Of a stretch of 64,000 bases of DNA, positions 42,722 through 52,857 are shown piece by piece (positions within the stretch are counted from its first letter, which is position 1; each line of letters starts with the position of its first letter). The stretch spans positions 62,001 to 126,000 of the forward strand of contig JAMPIV010022937.1 in NCBI GenBank assembly GCA_024509875.1. Direction: 5' to 3'. A program made the position numbers and the translations under genes. The notes below the pieces were generated by a model. The model was given only the letters and a program-made list of their open reading frames with translations, was not told where the DNA came from and did no database searches. The DNA comes from Oreohelix idahoensis (taxonomy: Eukaryota; Mollusca; Gastropoda; Stylommatophora; Oreohelicidae).

Positions 42722-42871
42722 ATTGGTGCTTTGAATTTAATTTCCGTCATATGACGCCGACCGAGTAAAGTGGAAGCAGTTTGTTGCTGCCCTGCAAGAC
42801 GCCATAAGGCATGATGGCCACTGACGGCTGTGACAGTCGGCGGCTAAGAATCAAAGAAGAAGAAGAAGAAC
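42722..42871 (+). repeat. Helitron-like 3' piece joined to SINE family 3 fragment
   Basis: TATTGGTGCTTTGAATTTAA with a CGTCATATGACG palindrome (42722-42757) matches the 3' end of the Helitron-like family. It is followed by GACGCCATAAGGCATGATGG, CCACTGACGGCTGTGACAG and (GAA)n, the 3' half of the SINE at 44935-45145. Confidence 0.55.
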
Positions 42872-43700
42872 AAATTATGATGGACTTTTACTCTAGATCT
42901 AAAGATACAAGATGGCGGCGTGGTAGGCCGCACTTTTTGTGATGTGCATTTCATGTCGTCGTTTTGGAGTCTGCATCTGTGGTAGCAGCCCTCATTAATG
43001 CTGTATGAGTTTGTAGTGTGTTTGGCTCATTTTCTCGATTGTGTTGATAAGTATTTTAAAGATGAAAACATCAAGTTTGCCTGTCATGTGAGTTCACTGT
43101 TTGTGTTTACCGAGTGAACAAGATGGCGGTTTTTGTGATGTGTCAACCGGACAGTGTTTCAAAACATTACAGATTTATTGAGGGCTATTGTTACTGCTCC
43201 AGGTACATTTTTGTATGTACCTGCAAGGATACTTGGAGAGGAGATGGGCACCGCCAAGCAAACCTCTTGCCCACTGAAATGTTATGATGAGCAGTGGAGG
43301 ACCCTGTCTGCTGATGCTTCCACCATGGCACCCCTACGACCCATGACGGGTTATGGGTTGAGATGAGATGATTAGAGTTCCGATCACATGATATCTGAAG
43401 GTCCCAGTTATATTGTGAACTATGCGGCCGATAAAATCAACAGAAACACAAGGTGCTCCTCTGATGGAGAATAGGATGTTTACACCAAACATTATTTTCC
43501 CCCAAGTATTTGAATAAATAAAATTTCCGTTAAGTATTGGTGCTTTGTAATTTAATTCCCGTTACACGACGGGCTTTTACACTAATTTAAAATAAAAGCT
43601 CAGTGAAAAAGGGATGATAATTGACGAGTGCGAAATGGAAAATAATAATAAAAATGACAACGAGCATTGAATTTTTATGGAAATAATTTTGGTTGTATTC
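42872..43700. other. Unassigned stretch with Helitron-like 3' end
   Basis: The frame at 43154-43366 has no known domain. Two AAGATGGCGG...TTTTTGTGATGTG phrases (about 42909 and 43120) form an imperfect direct repeat. At 43532-43585, TATTGGTGCTTTGTAATTTA, an ACGGG hairpin and CTTTTACACTAA|T reproduce a Helitron 3' terminus (hairpin then CTRR, next base T). Confidence 0.45.
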
Positions 43701-44441
43701 TTACCTCCTAATGAGAAGTTTGGGGGGTAGGGGTTTTCTTTACCAAGAATCTCGATATCAATGTTAATGTTGGTGGTAGCAAGTCCGCATTTGATTTCGT
43801 GATTTAGATTTCATTCGTTTCCTCACAGAAAATGTACTTTCACAAATATATGTACTGCTAAACATTGAATTATATCCTTAGTTCAGTGTCTCTCAGCTTG
43901 GGGAACCGCTCTTTGCAAACCATCTTCCAGAAAATATCAGGACTTTCTCGCCGGTGCTACGGAGTTCGTACACTGTGCTGAGATCCTCCTTGTGTGATCT
44001 AAGGGAGGAGATCGGAGCTCTGATGGAGTAGTCCGTGTACAATGTAGATAGTCCTTAAAAACCAAACCAAACCAAATCAGGACTTTCATTTTTCTTTGTT
44101 AGTAAAATTGGCTCAGATTGAAGTTCACATAATTTAAGCCGAAGCTCTGTTGACTGTATTTCCACTGTAGCTTCCATTGGATTGTTAAACAATTGAAGAA
44201 TGTGTTTTAGTTTCAAAGTCTGCAAATCAGATTGCAATTTCCCTACATATTGAGCATACTGTGTTTTGTGAATCCTTTCAAAATGCCGTCTAATGTTATA
44301 CTCCTTTGCTACTGCAACGTTTTGCAAGCACACAAGACATAGTAGTTTTCCATTATTTTCAAGGAATAGAAATTCTTCTTCCCATTTCATGTTAATCACT
44401 CTGGTAATCTCATGAATCTTTCTTTTTCTGTTCATGTTCAT
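43700..44441 (-). pseudogene. hAT transposase remnant, internally deleted
   Basis: N-terminal part (from 44441): KWEEEFLFLENNGKLLCLVC...VAKEYNIRRHFERIHK, a BED-type CX2C...HX4-5H zinc finger. It passes directly into RLKLCELQSEPILLTKKNE, which belongs near the C-terminus. After a SINE insertion (43948-44075), FWKMVCKERFPKLRD and, in another frame, SMFSSTYICESTFSVRKRMK follow: this is the hAT dimerisation motif (LSMFGSTYICE...S type). The whole RNase H-like catalytic core between finger and C-terminus is missing. The arrangement resembles GTF2IRD2/EPM2AIP1-like hAT proteins. The annotated tail ESPDLVWFGF is read from the SINE tail and is not original. Confidence 0.65.
43948..44075 (+). repeat. 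SINE-like element with (AACCA)n tail, copy 2, with target duplication
   Basis: A 128-base, 5'-truncated copy running from TCGCCGGTGCTACGGAG to AAACCAAACCAA. It is flanked by ATCAGGACTTTC at 43936-43947 and again at 44076-44087. The 12-base duplication shows LINE-mediated insertion into the hAT remnant. Confidence 0.85.
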
Positions 44442-44934
44442 TTTGAGGGTTACAAATAAAAATTCACTAACTGAGCTGTTATACAGGTTTTAGTTATCAA
44501 GACACGAACATGCTACGTTCGTGGTCTTATCTCTCAGCTGCTTCGTTATTCTTACCATTAAATTCAATAGATGTTGCAAAAATATATTATTATGAACTTT
44601 GAATACTCAATTATAAACACAAATAAATGTGAGCAAATGAGCATTGCCAAAGCTGCCAAACATCTCTTTATTGTGAAAACCAAGAGCAACTGCTATCTCA
44701 CGAGATTTCATTGCTGTGTTGAAACTAAGGACGCTACCTCAGATTGAACCGGCAATTAGACCATGCTGATTATATTGCAGCACTCTCCTTACTTGTGTAT
44801 CCATTACGTCCGCTTAACGCTCGAGCCAAAAAAAGTAAATGCTAATTCAATTAATTTTTTAAAAATAAAATTTTGCCTCGCTTTGACGAGGAGCGTCCTG
44901 TTGAACCTAATCGGTTATATTAGGGCACATGACA
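44442..44934. other. Unassigned stretch
   Basis: AT-rich, with no domain in the short frame at 44763-45011. It may include the 5' end of the hAT element, but no terminal inverted repeat could be paired. Confidence 0.35.
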
Positions 44935-45147
44935 AAACGGCTGATCACCCGTTTGCAAGTCACTTTGATTACGGAAACAACAGCAAATGGGCTGATTTGT
45001 CGTTGCCCTAAAGAAACCACTAGGCGTGATGGGAAACAACGGCAGAGAAAACCTGTCTGCTGTTGCCCTAAGACGCCACTAGGCGTAATGGCCACTGACT
45101 GCTTTGACGGTTGGTGGCTAAGGACGGAAGAAAAAGAAGAAGACATG
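44935..45147 (+). repeat. SINE family 3 with (GAA)n tail, copy 1
   Basis: Runs from CTGATCACCCGTTTGCAAGT through GATTACGGAAACAACAGC, two tandem CACTAGGCGT(G/A)ATGG modules, and GTGGCTAAGGACGGAAG to AGAAGAAGAC. Full match, inverted, at 54889-55100; 3' half at 42757-42871. Confidence 0.75.
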
Positions 45148-45735
45148 ACAAAACGTAAAAGACTTTTAGGTCTGATAATTAACTATGCAACCTAATGTTT
45201 GTTTAAGAATATTTATTATTGTTGTTAATTACACTAAACATATTTTAATAAGTTTAAACACATACTGTAAAGGCACATAAAAGCTATATTTAAAATAAAA
45301 ACTCCCTAATTTTATTGTATAAAACGGAATATATTTATTTAATAGCACATCTATCATCCTAAGCTCTCCATTTCAATACCTAAACAAAATTTGTTTAATA
45401 TTAATTATTTCCCTTACTAAAAATTCTTGCACTAGTAGAGTTACTTCCATTGGCAGATATCAAAAGAACATTTGGGCAACCGCAGCTGAGATTTCAAGAT
45501 GTGTGCTAGAGAGACATGAGGACATTGAACATTAATCCAGCAACCTGAGAGGATGAAGCTGCCGATTGCATCAAGTGGCGATGCTCCCTACGGCGCCACT
45601 TTAGATTGGGCGAAATGAAGTTCTCATACAAGCAGAAGGGAAAAATGAACACTTCGAAAGGCAAACCAGGTTTTAAAAAAAAGCAGCAGAGGCCTATCAC
45701 CTCAGGGGCGCTTTCCCATAGTCGGTCACGACTAA
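45148..45735. other. Unassigned stretch
   Basis: AT-rich; nothing coding is supported. The frame at 45606-45818 owes its Leu tail to the following microsatellite. Confidence 0.4.
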
Positions 45736-45737
45736 AG

Positions 45738-45739
45738 GA

Positions 45740-45801
<62 letters not shown>
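45738..45801. repeat. (CTA)n microsatellite
   Basis: Twenty-one uninterrupted CTA units. Confidence 0.97.
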
Positions 45802-46470
45802 ATTTTACATTGTTTTAATTATTATATAAAAAGGGCTGTGCCAATAAAAACTTGAAAAATTATGCATGCAAAGTTTCAGCTGTCTAAGATGAGTAGAACA
45901 TGGTGATTTTGAGCATCCAAGATTTGAAACATCCAACCAACGGACATGCCAAGTTAAAAAAAAAAAGTGTTTAAAAATACAGCGGAAATATATTTTGCTT
46001 CAAGCTTTTACCACAAATAAGCCGATCCACTCGGTCTTTGTGACACCTTGTTTGGCAGTTCGCGACAAGACGCCCTTTTAAAGACGGCATATTCAAACAC
46101 AACGAGAAACATTCATACAAGTCGACCATTCTGGCATTGTGTGTCAGTGTTAAGATGGCACATTCCGCTAATAAGGCAGGCCGGAAGACCTAAAGGGCAG
46201 CTCTGTTTCCCGGCAGACGGTTAGCAGGCCAGATTTTCATCGCTCATCCGCGAAAGCTGCAGCCGCCAAATCTGTTTTCAATTATACCCTATTTCTGCTA
46301 CAATGCTTAAGTTTTAATGCTAAACTCAATCTTAGCGACAAAATTGCAGTAAACATATTACCAATCTGGCAAACATTATACGCTTAGCAAAAATGTTATT
46401 TTGCTTTATTGAATTAGTCTGAAAAAAGTTGCAACTAGAAAATTCTGGGGTGCAAAATTGGCTGAGCGTC
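45802..46470. other. Unassigned stretch
   Basis: No gene or repeat family recognised; AT-rich, with an A10 run near 45957. Confidence 0.4.
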
Positions 46471-46484
46471 CATTCACGATGTAC

Positions 46485-46600
46485 TGTCACAGCAAGGCGA
46501 TGGCGCCGTTTGGTTGGTCCTAGGTTCGATTCCCGGTAAGCCGATCACTTATATTTTCTTTTCTGTTGTCTAGTGCCATCCTTCATGTCCAACGAGTACC
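46485..46600 (+). repeat. tRNA-headed SINE (GCAAGGCGATGG family), copy
   Basis: ACAGCAAGGCGATGG and CTAGGTTCGATTCCCGG (B box), then GATCACTTATATTTTCTTTTC and TGTTGTCTAGTG, parallel to 25750-25830. It touches the LINE tail at 46607. Confidence 0.6.
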
Positions 46601-46606
46601 TGTTAA

Positions 46607-47205
46607 TTCAATCAATCAATCAATACCCTTTAGCTCCCCGAGGAGCATAGGCCTTCAACAAACACATGCCAAGTCTTCCTATCCCATGCCATCCGCTCAA
46701 GTTCTTTCCATGTTTTCCTCTCTGTATCCAGTTCTCTTCTCCATGTGTTTTTCTGGTCTACCTCTGCCTCTCTTTCCCTGTGGATTCCAGAACAAGGACT
46801 GCCTTGTAATGCTATCACCAGGTTTCCTCAATGTGTGTCCTATCCATCGCCAGCGTCTTCTTCTCAGCTCGTTCCACTGGCACTTGTCTGGTTCTTGTCA
46901 TCAATTCCACATTTGTGACTTTGTCATACCATTTCAGTCCTTCTATACTACGCAAGCACCCGTTTATAAAAGTCTGTAGCTTTTTGGTTGTTGTTTTTGT
47001 TGTTCTCCATGTCTCAGAGCCATACAATAGGACTGACTTGACATTTGAGTTGAATGTTCTCATTTTCGTGTTGGACTTGATTTCTCTTGATCTCCATATG
47101 TTTCCCAATGCAATGAAAGCTCCTCTTGCTTTTTGTATTCTTATTTTGATATCATTGTCTGTCCCTCCAACTTTGTCTATATTACTGCCAAGATATAGTA
47201 ATTAC
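46607..47205 (-). pseudogene. LINE reverse transcriptase C-terminal fragment with (TTGA)n tail
   Basis: From about 47205 on the minus strand: LGSNIDKVGGTDNDIKIRIQ, ARGAFIALGNIWRS, VKSVLLYGSETWRTTK and RSIEGLKWYDKVTN. The 97-codon frame ends at 46815 and the protein continues in a second frame with [18 protein letters not shown] and [13 protein letters not shown]...VEGLCSSGS, so there is a frameshift near 46815. GSETW...RRWIGH...RPKNTWRRE endings are common in invertebrate LINEs of RTE-like type. The 3' end is (TTGA)n at 46607-46624. Catalytic motifs are absent. Confidence 0.75.
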
Positions 47206-47471
47206 CTTTATTTATTGATTTAGTTACTTACCTATTTACTATCCACAGGACTCAGCTTTCCTTTATTATTTAACTAGGAAATTCGCAGTCAAAGAAAGCT
47301 GACATTCAGGACTAATTTCATAATCATCAACAACAACAACAACATCATCATCTTCCTATTGGCTCCCTATGGAGCATTAAACCACCAGTGCTGCTGACCC
47401 CAGTCTGTACTGACTTCAAAGAGCATTCAAATGTTCTTGTAGCGGTAGTTTCTGTCGCAAGTTATTTTATA
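47206..47471. other. Unassigned stretch with ACA/ATC repeats
   Basis: Contains a (CAA)n/(CAT)n run at 47325-47352. No gene. Confidence 0.4.
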
Positions 47472-47805
47472 CTAGTCTAAAACTAAAAGCCCGTCATAAG
47501 ACGGGATTTAAATTCAAAAGCACCAATACCTAACGGCAATTTTAGTTATTCAAAAGTATTTTTTTAAAACCACTGTGCATCACCACAGTACACGAACTAC
47601 GTAGCAGCAGCGAGGATCCCAATGTGTGTACGGGATCACACATTCTATAAATATATTTTTGTGCACACCGTCATTTGCGCATTGTTCTTTGGTAAGTGTT
47701 ACTATTATTCGGGAGAATACATATAAGGGAAACAATACAATTTATGTCTAACTTTCAACCAAAGTTGCATCCCTTAGCGTTACGCACTGACAGAAAAAGC
47801 TGTGA
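47472..47805 (-). mobile_element. Helitron-like non-autonomous element, inverted copy
   Basis: On the minus strand it begins A|TCACAGCTTTTTCTGTC and ends with the hairpin CCCGTCTTATGACGGG, then 14 bases, then CTAG|T. TC start, CTRR end, 3' hairpin and insertion between A and T without target duplication are the Helitron marks. It pairs over some 320 bases with 48772-49095 in the opposite orientation. Confidence 0.65.
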
Positions 47806-47934
47806 TGTTTTATATTTCACATGATCAAGTTGCTAGTTCCGTGCACAACATCATATGATACAGTGAATTGATCATCATAATAGTTTTACTATAATCTACT
47901 TAGCCATTAGCGCGCTTTCATATCGCGGCACAAT

Positions 47935-48050
47935 TAACTGGGTTCTGGGATCGAACCCTGGTCATGCTTCAGCCTATCTAGCTGTAAATGGATACCTTGC
48001 TCTGCTAAGAAGATAGGGAAGGCATAGGCAGCTTGTAAGGGATCACCCAA
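47935..48050 (+). repeat. SINE family 1, fragment
   Basis: GGGATCGAACCCTGG (B box), AGCTGTAAATGGATACC and ATAGGGAAGGCATAGGCAGC follow in the order found at 49467-49705 (inverted there). Confidence 0.6.
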
Positions 48051-48082
48051 GCTAATTTAAAATGCTGGATTTGTTTTTTGTT

Positions 48083-48308
48083 TTTTTTTTGGTTTGGTTT
48101 GGATTATCTTCATTGCACACGGACTACTCCATCAGTGCTCCGATCTCCTCCCTTAGATCACACAAGGAGGATCTCAGCACAGTGCACGAACTCCGTAGCA
48201 CAGGCGAGAATCCCAATGTATGTATATAGGAATCACACATTCTATAAATATTTTTGTGGTGGGTAGGTTTCTAATTTTTAAATTTTGTCAGGGCAGCGGC
48301 CTGATAGG
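48083..48308 (-). repeat. SINE-like element with (AACCA)n tail, copy 3
   Basis: Inverted, nearly full copy of 38068-38318. GGTTTGGTTTGG at 48091-48102 is the tail; GGATCTCAGCACAGTGCACG and TTCTATAAATATTTTTGTGG are shared internal text. Confidence 0.75.
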
Positions 48309-48399
48309 CCTACCCTTTACGATTTCCAACTGCCGTGGGATTTTTAACGTGCGCAACTTGCACACAGAATCTTCTATTTTTTCGCCCTTATCCGAGAAG

Positions 48400-48572
48400 G
48401 CTAGGCATCCGATCTCACTACCCAGGAGACAAGGGGGAAGTATGACAACATTAGGACCACTGGTTCTGATAAAAACAATTTCCATAAATTATATTCCCTC
48501 AACTGGGAATCGAACCTGGTACCTCTAGAGCTCGAGACGGACGTCATACCTCTTAGCCACTCTGACCCCAGT
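48400..48572 (-). repeat. tRNA-headed SINE, another type
   Basis: On the minus strand GGTCAGAGTGGCTAAGAGGT (A-box region) leads to CCAGGTTCGATTCCCAG (B box) some 40 bases on, then a unique body. Just outside the head lies an A21 run (48574-48594, plus strand). A functional tRNA is unlikely because no acceptor stem closes. Confidence 0.5.
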
Positions 48573-48771
48573 AAAAAAAAAAAAAAAAAAAAAAACAGCT
48601 GGAATAGTATGGTGAAGTGTTTAACATTTAACTCCTCTACGGTAGTATCTGATATGGGACTACCTTGACCTTGGTCATTTCGCGACACCATCAGGAAAAC
48701 AGAGCGTCCCAAAAATGACTGGATAGAAGAAAGATAAGGAGAGGAAAGAAGAATAATCAATATATATAAAA

Positions 48772-49095
48772 TCCCAGCTTTTTCTGTCACTAACGCTAAG
48801 GGATGCAACTTTGGTTGAAAGTTAGATATTAATTGTATTGTTTCCCTTATATGTACTCTCCTGAAAATAGTAACACTCTACAAAGAAAAGTGCTCAAATG
48901 ACGGTGTGCACAAAAATATATTTATAGAATTTGTGATCCCGTATACACACATTGGGATCCTCGCTGCTGCTACGTAGTTCATGTACTGTGGTGATGCACA
49001 GAGGTTTTTTAAAATACTTTTGAAAAAGTAAAATTGCCGTTAGGTATTGCTGCTTTTGAATTTAATTCCCGTTTTATGCCGGGTTTTTACAGTAG
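48772..49095 (+). mobile_element. Helitron-like non-autonomous element, direct copy
   Basis: Starts A|TCCCAGCTTTTTCTGTC and ends near a CCCG...CGGG hairpin (about 49068-49083) with ACAGTAG|T, one base off CTAG. It has no coding capacity. Its middle (TTGTGATCCCGTATACAC, GGGATCCTCGCTGCTGC) is related to the body of the (AACCA)n SINE-like family, which hints at exchange between them. Confidence 0.6.
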
Positions 49096-49184
49096 TGTTA
49101 TCATAAATAAAGCTACATATATATCCCAGGATCTCTGACGACTAAATAAATAATAGGCCTACTGTACTCTCAGCCGTGTCGTAC

Positions 49185-49350
49185 AAGGTGACTAATATAA
49201 AGTTGTGGATGGAGTTTGCAACCTCATCGAGTAAAACTAATAGCCAGAGAAAGCACTGCTGGAAGAACATGACTACCATGTGCAGACGTCATGCAAGAGG
49301 ACCAGATGTAGTGGTGGGTCCATGCTCAACAACGGCCGTACAGGAAATTG
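49185..49350. repeat. GTCGTACAAGG repeat family, copy
   Basis: Contains GTCGTACAAGGTGACTAATA, AACCTCATCGAGTAAAACTA and GAGGACCAGATGTAGTGGTG, shared in order with 25575-25705 and in two pieces with 1725-1750 and 2095-2130. Confidence 0.6.
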
Positions 49351-49466
49351 AATACACTTTTGAAATAAAGAAATGAATGGACAAATCATAAGACAGGAAC
49401 AGACACTAAATTTAGTAAAATGGCGCAAGGGGAGATTACCAAAATGCTTGAAACTTCAGTAATAAA

Positions 49467-49705
49467 ATGTAGTCTCATAGCAGATACTGTCGTAGGGGAG
49501 TCAAGTGTTCATATACTGGGTCCAGCGTCGAGGTGGGGGGGGGAACCAGTTACCTTCCTCGCTGCCTTTTCCTTCCCTAACTTGAAGAGAAGAGTCAGGT
49601 ACCCATTATCAGCTGGTTAGACTGGAGCGTGTCGGTACCGAGATTCGAACACGGCACCTGTGCAGCGAGAGAACTGTGCTCTAACCACTCTGCCAATCGG
49701 ACGCT
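49467..49705 (-). repeat. SINE family 1, best copy
   Basis: On the minus strand, 49705 leads in with GAGCGTCCGATTGGCAGAGT, GTGGTTAGAGCAC (A-box type) and GTGCCGTGTTCGAATCTC (B box). The body has CAGCTGATAATGGGTACC and AGGGAAGGAAAAGGCAGCG, and the tail CGACAGTATCTGCTATGAGA. A tRNA-like promoter with a dispersed body is the SINE pattern. Confidence 0.7.
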
Positions 49706-49710
49706 CAACT

Positions 49711-50270
49711 TCAGTAGTAGAAAGACGAAATAAATGTGATAAATAATAAAGAAATCGATAAAACTAGGAAGGAAAGTTTAGCAAAAGGCAGAAAAAAAGA
49801 AAAAGCTGAAAGGAAGACAAACCCAAGGAAACTATATTGCAGGCCCGTTAACCTAAAGTGTCGACTGGTAACTGTCAGACTGGGCCCCGCGTAGGTCATA
49901 TATGCCAGCGCCGAGGTGTCAGAGCCGCGGAGCGAACTCACCTGCGAGTGGTTGCAGATACCGGCCACCCACAACTTACCTATCTCACTGCCCGTGGAGG
50001 AGACCCCGTGTTTTATTGTGTGTCTATCAAACTGTGATACGGGGGGCAGATTAGAAACGATTACTGATGGGGATCGGAGAGTGGCGGATGTAGTGTTGTT
50101 TCTTTAAATGTCTTATTTGTTGTTGACTGTACTGTTTATTCGTGGTGATAATCTTGCAATAGATGTTTGTAGTTTATTGTAAAACAAAAAATATTGCACA
50201 AATAGCATAAGTTTTGTTTTTGTTTGTTAGGGGGTTGGCCTTCTTAGCCATTTGAGGTTGAGGTACCCCC
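49711..50270. other. Unassigned stretch
   Basis: Short frames (49711-49974 minus, 49916-50107 plus) show no domain. The GC-rich patch 49860-50000 is unlike its surroundings, but nothing is identified. Confidence 0.35.
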
Positions 50271-50274
50271 TTGG

Positions 50275-50742
50275 AGGAGCGTCCGATTGGTAAAGGGGTT
50301 AGAGCGCTGGCCTCTAGTGGCAAAAGTACAAGGTTTGAAACCCGGTAGGGACCGAAGACGCAGCAAAACAGATGAATGCAGTCAGCGACTCATAGCTTGA
50401 CTGCTTGCGTCAGGGTCAGCGAACCAGAGCTGGCCAAGACCCTACTCCAACTCCAAGTGGTGGTCCTGGAAACAGGCTGCATCACTGCAGTCTGGCTGAG
50501 AGAGTAAGGATCGAAGAGGGAAGGCAAACCCGGTCCCAAAAAATTCCGTGCTGAAGTCGGATGTGTCGGGCCGAAAGGTGCAAATATCGCAGCTTCGCTG
50601 TAAACGGCGACACAAACCTGATTCTGCTATTGAGTCAGGAAGGCAAATGCAGCCAGGAAGGGAACTGTTCACCCCACATCTCTACAGTGAAATCTCTAAC
50701 ACTTCACTCGCCTACGGCAGTATCTGCTATGGGACCACCTTT
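50275..50742 (+). repeat. SINE family 1 relative with longer body
   Basis: GAGCGTCCGATTGGTAAAGG and GGGTTAGAGCG (A-box type), then CAAGGTTTGAAACCCGG (B box), a 330-base body, and the tail CGGCAGTATCTGCTATGGGA. The body part 50535-50620 (AATTCCGTGCTGAAGTCGGA) recurs at 11590-11665. A C-run (50745-50762) follows. Confidence 0.6.
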
Positions 50743-50762
50743 TTATGCCCCCCCCCCCCCCT

Positions 50763-51091
50763 GGAGGGTCCTCATGTATGCCCACCCCCAACCCCCTCCC
50801 TAAGATTATTGAAGGTACAGAACGCTAACAAAGAGTGTTTGTTCGGTAGCCTATTTTTGTTAACGCATGTACAGTAATATTTATAGTGGAATCAAGAATG
50901 ACTACTCATTAAATGTTAAACTAACTTAAATGTTCAGTATTATTAAGATTATATATCAAACAATAATTACAAAAAAAGATTTACTCACTGAACCTAATCA
51001 GTGGCGTACTAAGAGGGATGTGGAAAGGGGGGGGGGGGTGTTTGCCCCGGGTGACAGCCGTGGATGGGTGCAACTAGACACTATTATAATA
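50763..51091. other. Unassigned flank of the Tc1-type element
   Basis: AT-rich with a G10 run near 51029-51038. No gene. Confidence 0.4.
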
Positions 51092-52612
51092 TACTGTTCA
51101 AAAAAAGAAACGCAACATTATTGCAGTGGTAATGGACACCAAATTTCAAACGTGTACCAAAATTTTATTTTACGGAATTAATGTTTCAATCTTGGCATAA
51201 AGCAACTTTCGGACTTAAACAATGAAATGATGTTCATTAAATTTGGTTTGGACTTTTTATTCTTTGCGACTGAGGCCTCCGTTTCAGTAAGGTGTATGGC
51301 CTCCTCTGGCCTCTATCAGAGAACGACATCTCCTTGACATGGATCCGATTAGCCGTTGGATCTGTTGTTGTGGGATGGCTGCCCACTCTTCCCGCAGTGC
51401 AAGAGACAACTGTAGGAGATTGGCTGGAGCCACGTCTCGCTGGCGGAGTCGTCTGTCGAGTTCATCTCATAAGTGTTCTATGGGGTTCATGTCTGATGAC
51501 ATGGCTTGCCACGGAATGGTCTGGACGTTGTTGTCAGCGAGGAACTGGGTGGTGAGTTGTGCCACATGAGGTCGAGCGTTATCCTGCTGAAAAATCGATC
51601 CTCGCGCAGCCAGAAGTGGAAGGACGTGAGGACGCAGAATTTCAGCGACGTATCGTTGGGCATTCAGGCGTCCTTCAATTTGCACCAGGTCACTTCTTCC
51701 CATGAAGTTGATCGCCCCCCACATCAGTACACCTCCACCACCATGTGGAGGAGCCTCATCAACGCTGTTCTGGGCGTAGCGCTCATGGACTCTGCGGTAA
51801 ACTCTTCTCCGTCTATCGTGTCGCTGGAGCACAAAAAATGATTCATCACTAAACCAAACCCGTCTCCAGTCATTCCCAACGGTCCATTGACGATGCTGGT
51901 TCGCCCACTGCAGTCGGTTTTGGCGATGCCGGTCCGTAAGAACAGGACCTCTGTAGGGTCTTCTAACCCAAAGACCAGAGTCGTGCAGCCGGTTCCTGAC
52001 CGTTTGATCTGAAATTCGACGAGCTGCTGACATTGACTGGACTGTGGAGGACGCAGATGCAAGTCGATTCCTGAAGTGACGCAGCCGTATGAAGCGGTCT
52101 TCGGCAGGAGTTGTGACTCTGGGTCTTCCACTGCGCGGCCGGTCTGCCACTGAGCCAGTTTCTTGAAATCGCCTCCAAAGGCGACTAATGGTGCTTCTAA
52201 CCACATTAAATTGTCTGTCCACTACACTTTGTGACTGTCCAGTCTGTAAACGTCCGATGATGATGAGTCGTTGTTCTGTAGTGAGATGAGCCATACTTGC
52301 GCATTGAATGTTCAACAGAATTTATTCGAGGAGCGTCAATCTTTTATAGGCATTCAATAATATGGTCAGAGAGTTTTGTGTTCAGTAAGTTTCACGGGAT
52401 TCTCAAGAACCTGTCACGAGTTATTGTCAAAAATGTTGTTTTGACCTTGACCTCTTTCATGACCTCACGAATCATGAGGTGAGTACAATTCAGGTAACCA
52501 CGAGAAGTTAATGACCAGATGGACACAGTCGATAGATTGACTGATGTCCAATCAGCGAATATCTTTTATAAAAGTAACACCAAAAAAGTTGCGTTTCTTT
52601 TTTTGAACAGTA
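51092..52612 (-). mobile_element. Tc1-type DNA transposon, complete, 1.5 kb
   Basis: Perfect 25-base inverted repeats: TACTGTTCAAAAAAAGAAAC at the left end (from 51092), continuing GCAAC, and its inverse ending at 52612. TA flanks both ends (51090-51091 and 52613-52614), the duplicated target of the Tc1/mariner superfamily. One transposase gene on the minus strand fills it. Perfect ends and a single stop in the gene suggest a rather young insertion. Confidence 0.93.
51284..52294 (-). pseudogene. Tc1-type transposase with one internal stop
   Basis: Starts at MAHLTTEQRLIIIGRL (52294); seven in-frame codons lie upstream with another ATG. The N-terminus is a pair of helix-turn-helix folds (TISRLWRRFQETGS, then a GRPRVTT AT-hook-like linker, then TVRNRLHDSGL). 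The catalytic DDE domain shows VWFSDESFF (Asp), FQQDNARPH (Asp) and MNPIEH (Glu), with 34 residues between the last two: DD34E, the Tc1 signature. TGA at 51467-51469 replaces the Trp codon of the usual EHLWDEL and cuts the last 60 or so codons. The same frame then continues unbroken (DRRLRQRDVAPANL) to a stop at 51284-51286. All catalytic residues are before the stop. The enzyme would cut and paste the element at TA sites. Confidence 0.92.
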
Positions 52613-52826
52613 TAGTTAAAAATATTAGCTATGTTAAATATATACTTGTAAGCGTGTTTCTATTGGGGGGAAAGAGAGTTGTGTCAAAGGCAGGATTCGC
52701 CGGAATGGCCAAATACTTTGAGTGCGCTCCTGAATCTAATGAGAGACATGCCCTGGTGTTTTACTGAAATTAAATGTAAAAGCTGATACGTGGTAGCGAC
52801 TGTCTGCTGAAGCCGAAACCACCCTT

Positions 52827-52857
<31 letters not shown>

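Noticed and set aside
44763..45195. Overlapping frames on both strands at 44763-45195
   Set aside because: They run through SINE family 3, whose second copy breaks the frames.
48485..48572. Functional tRNA gene on the minus strand
   Set aside because: Clear A- and B-box-like segments but no closing acceptor stem; followed by a SINE body.
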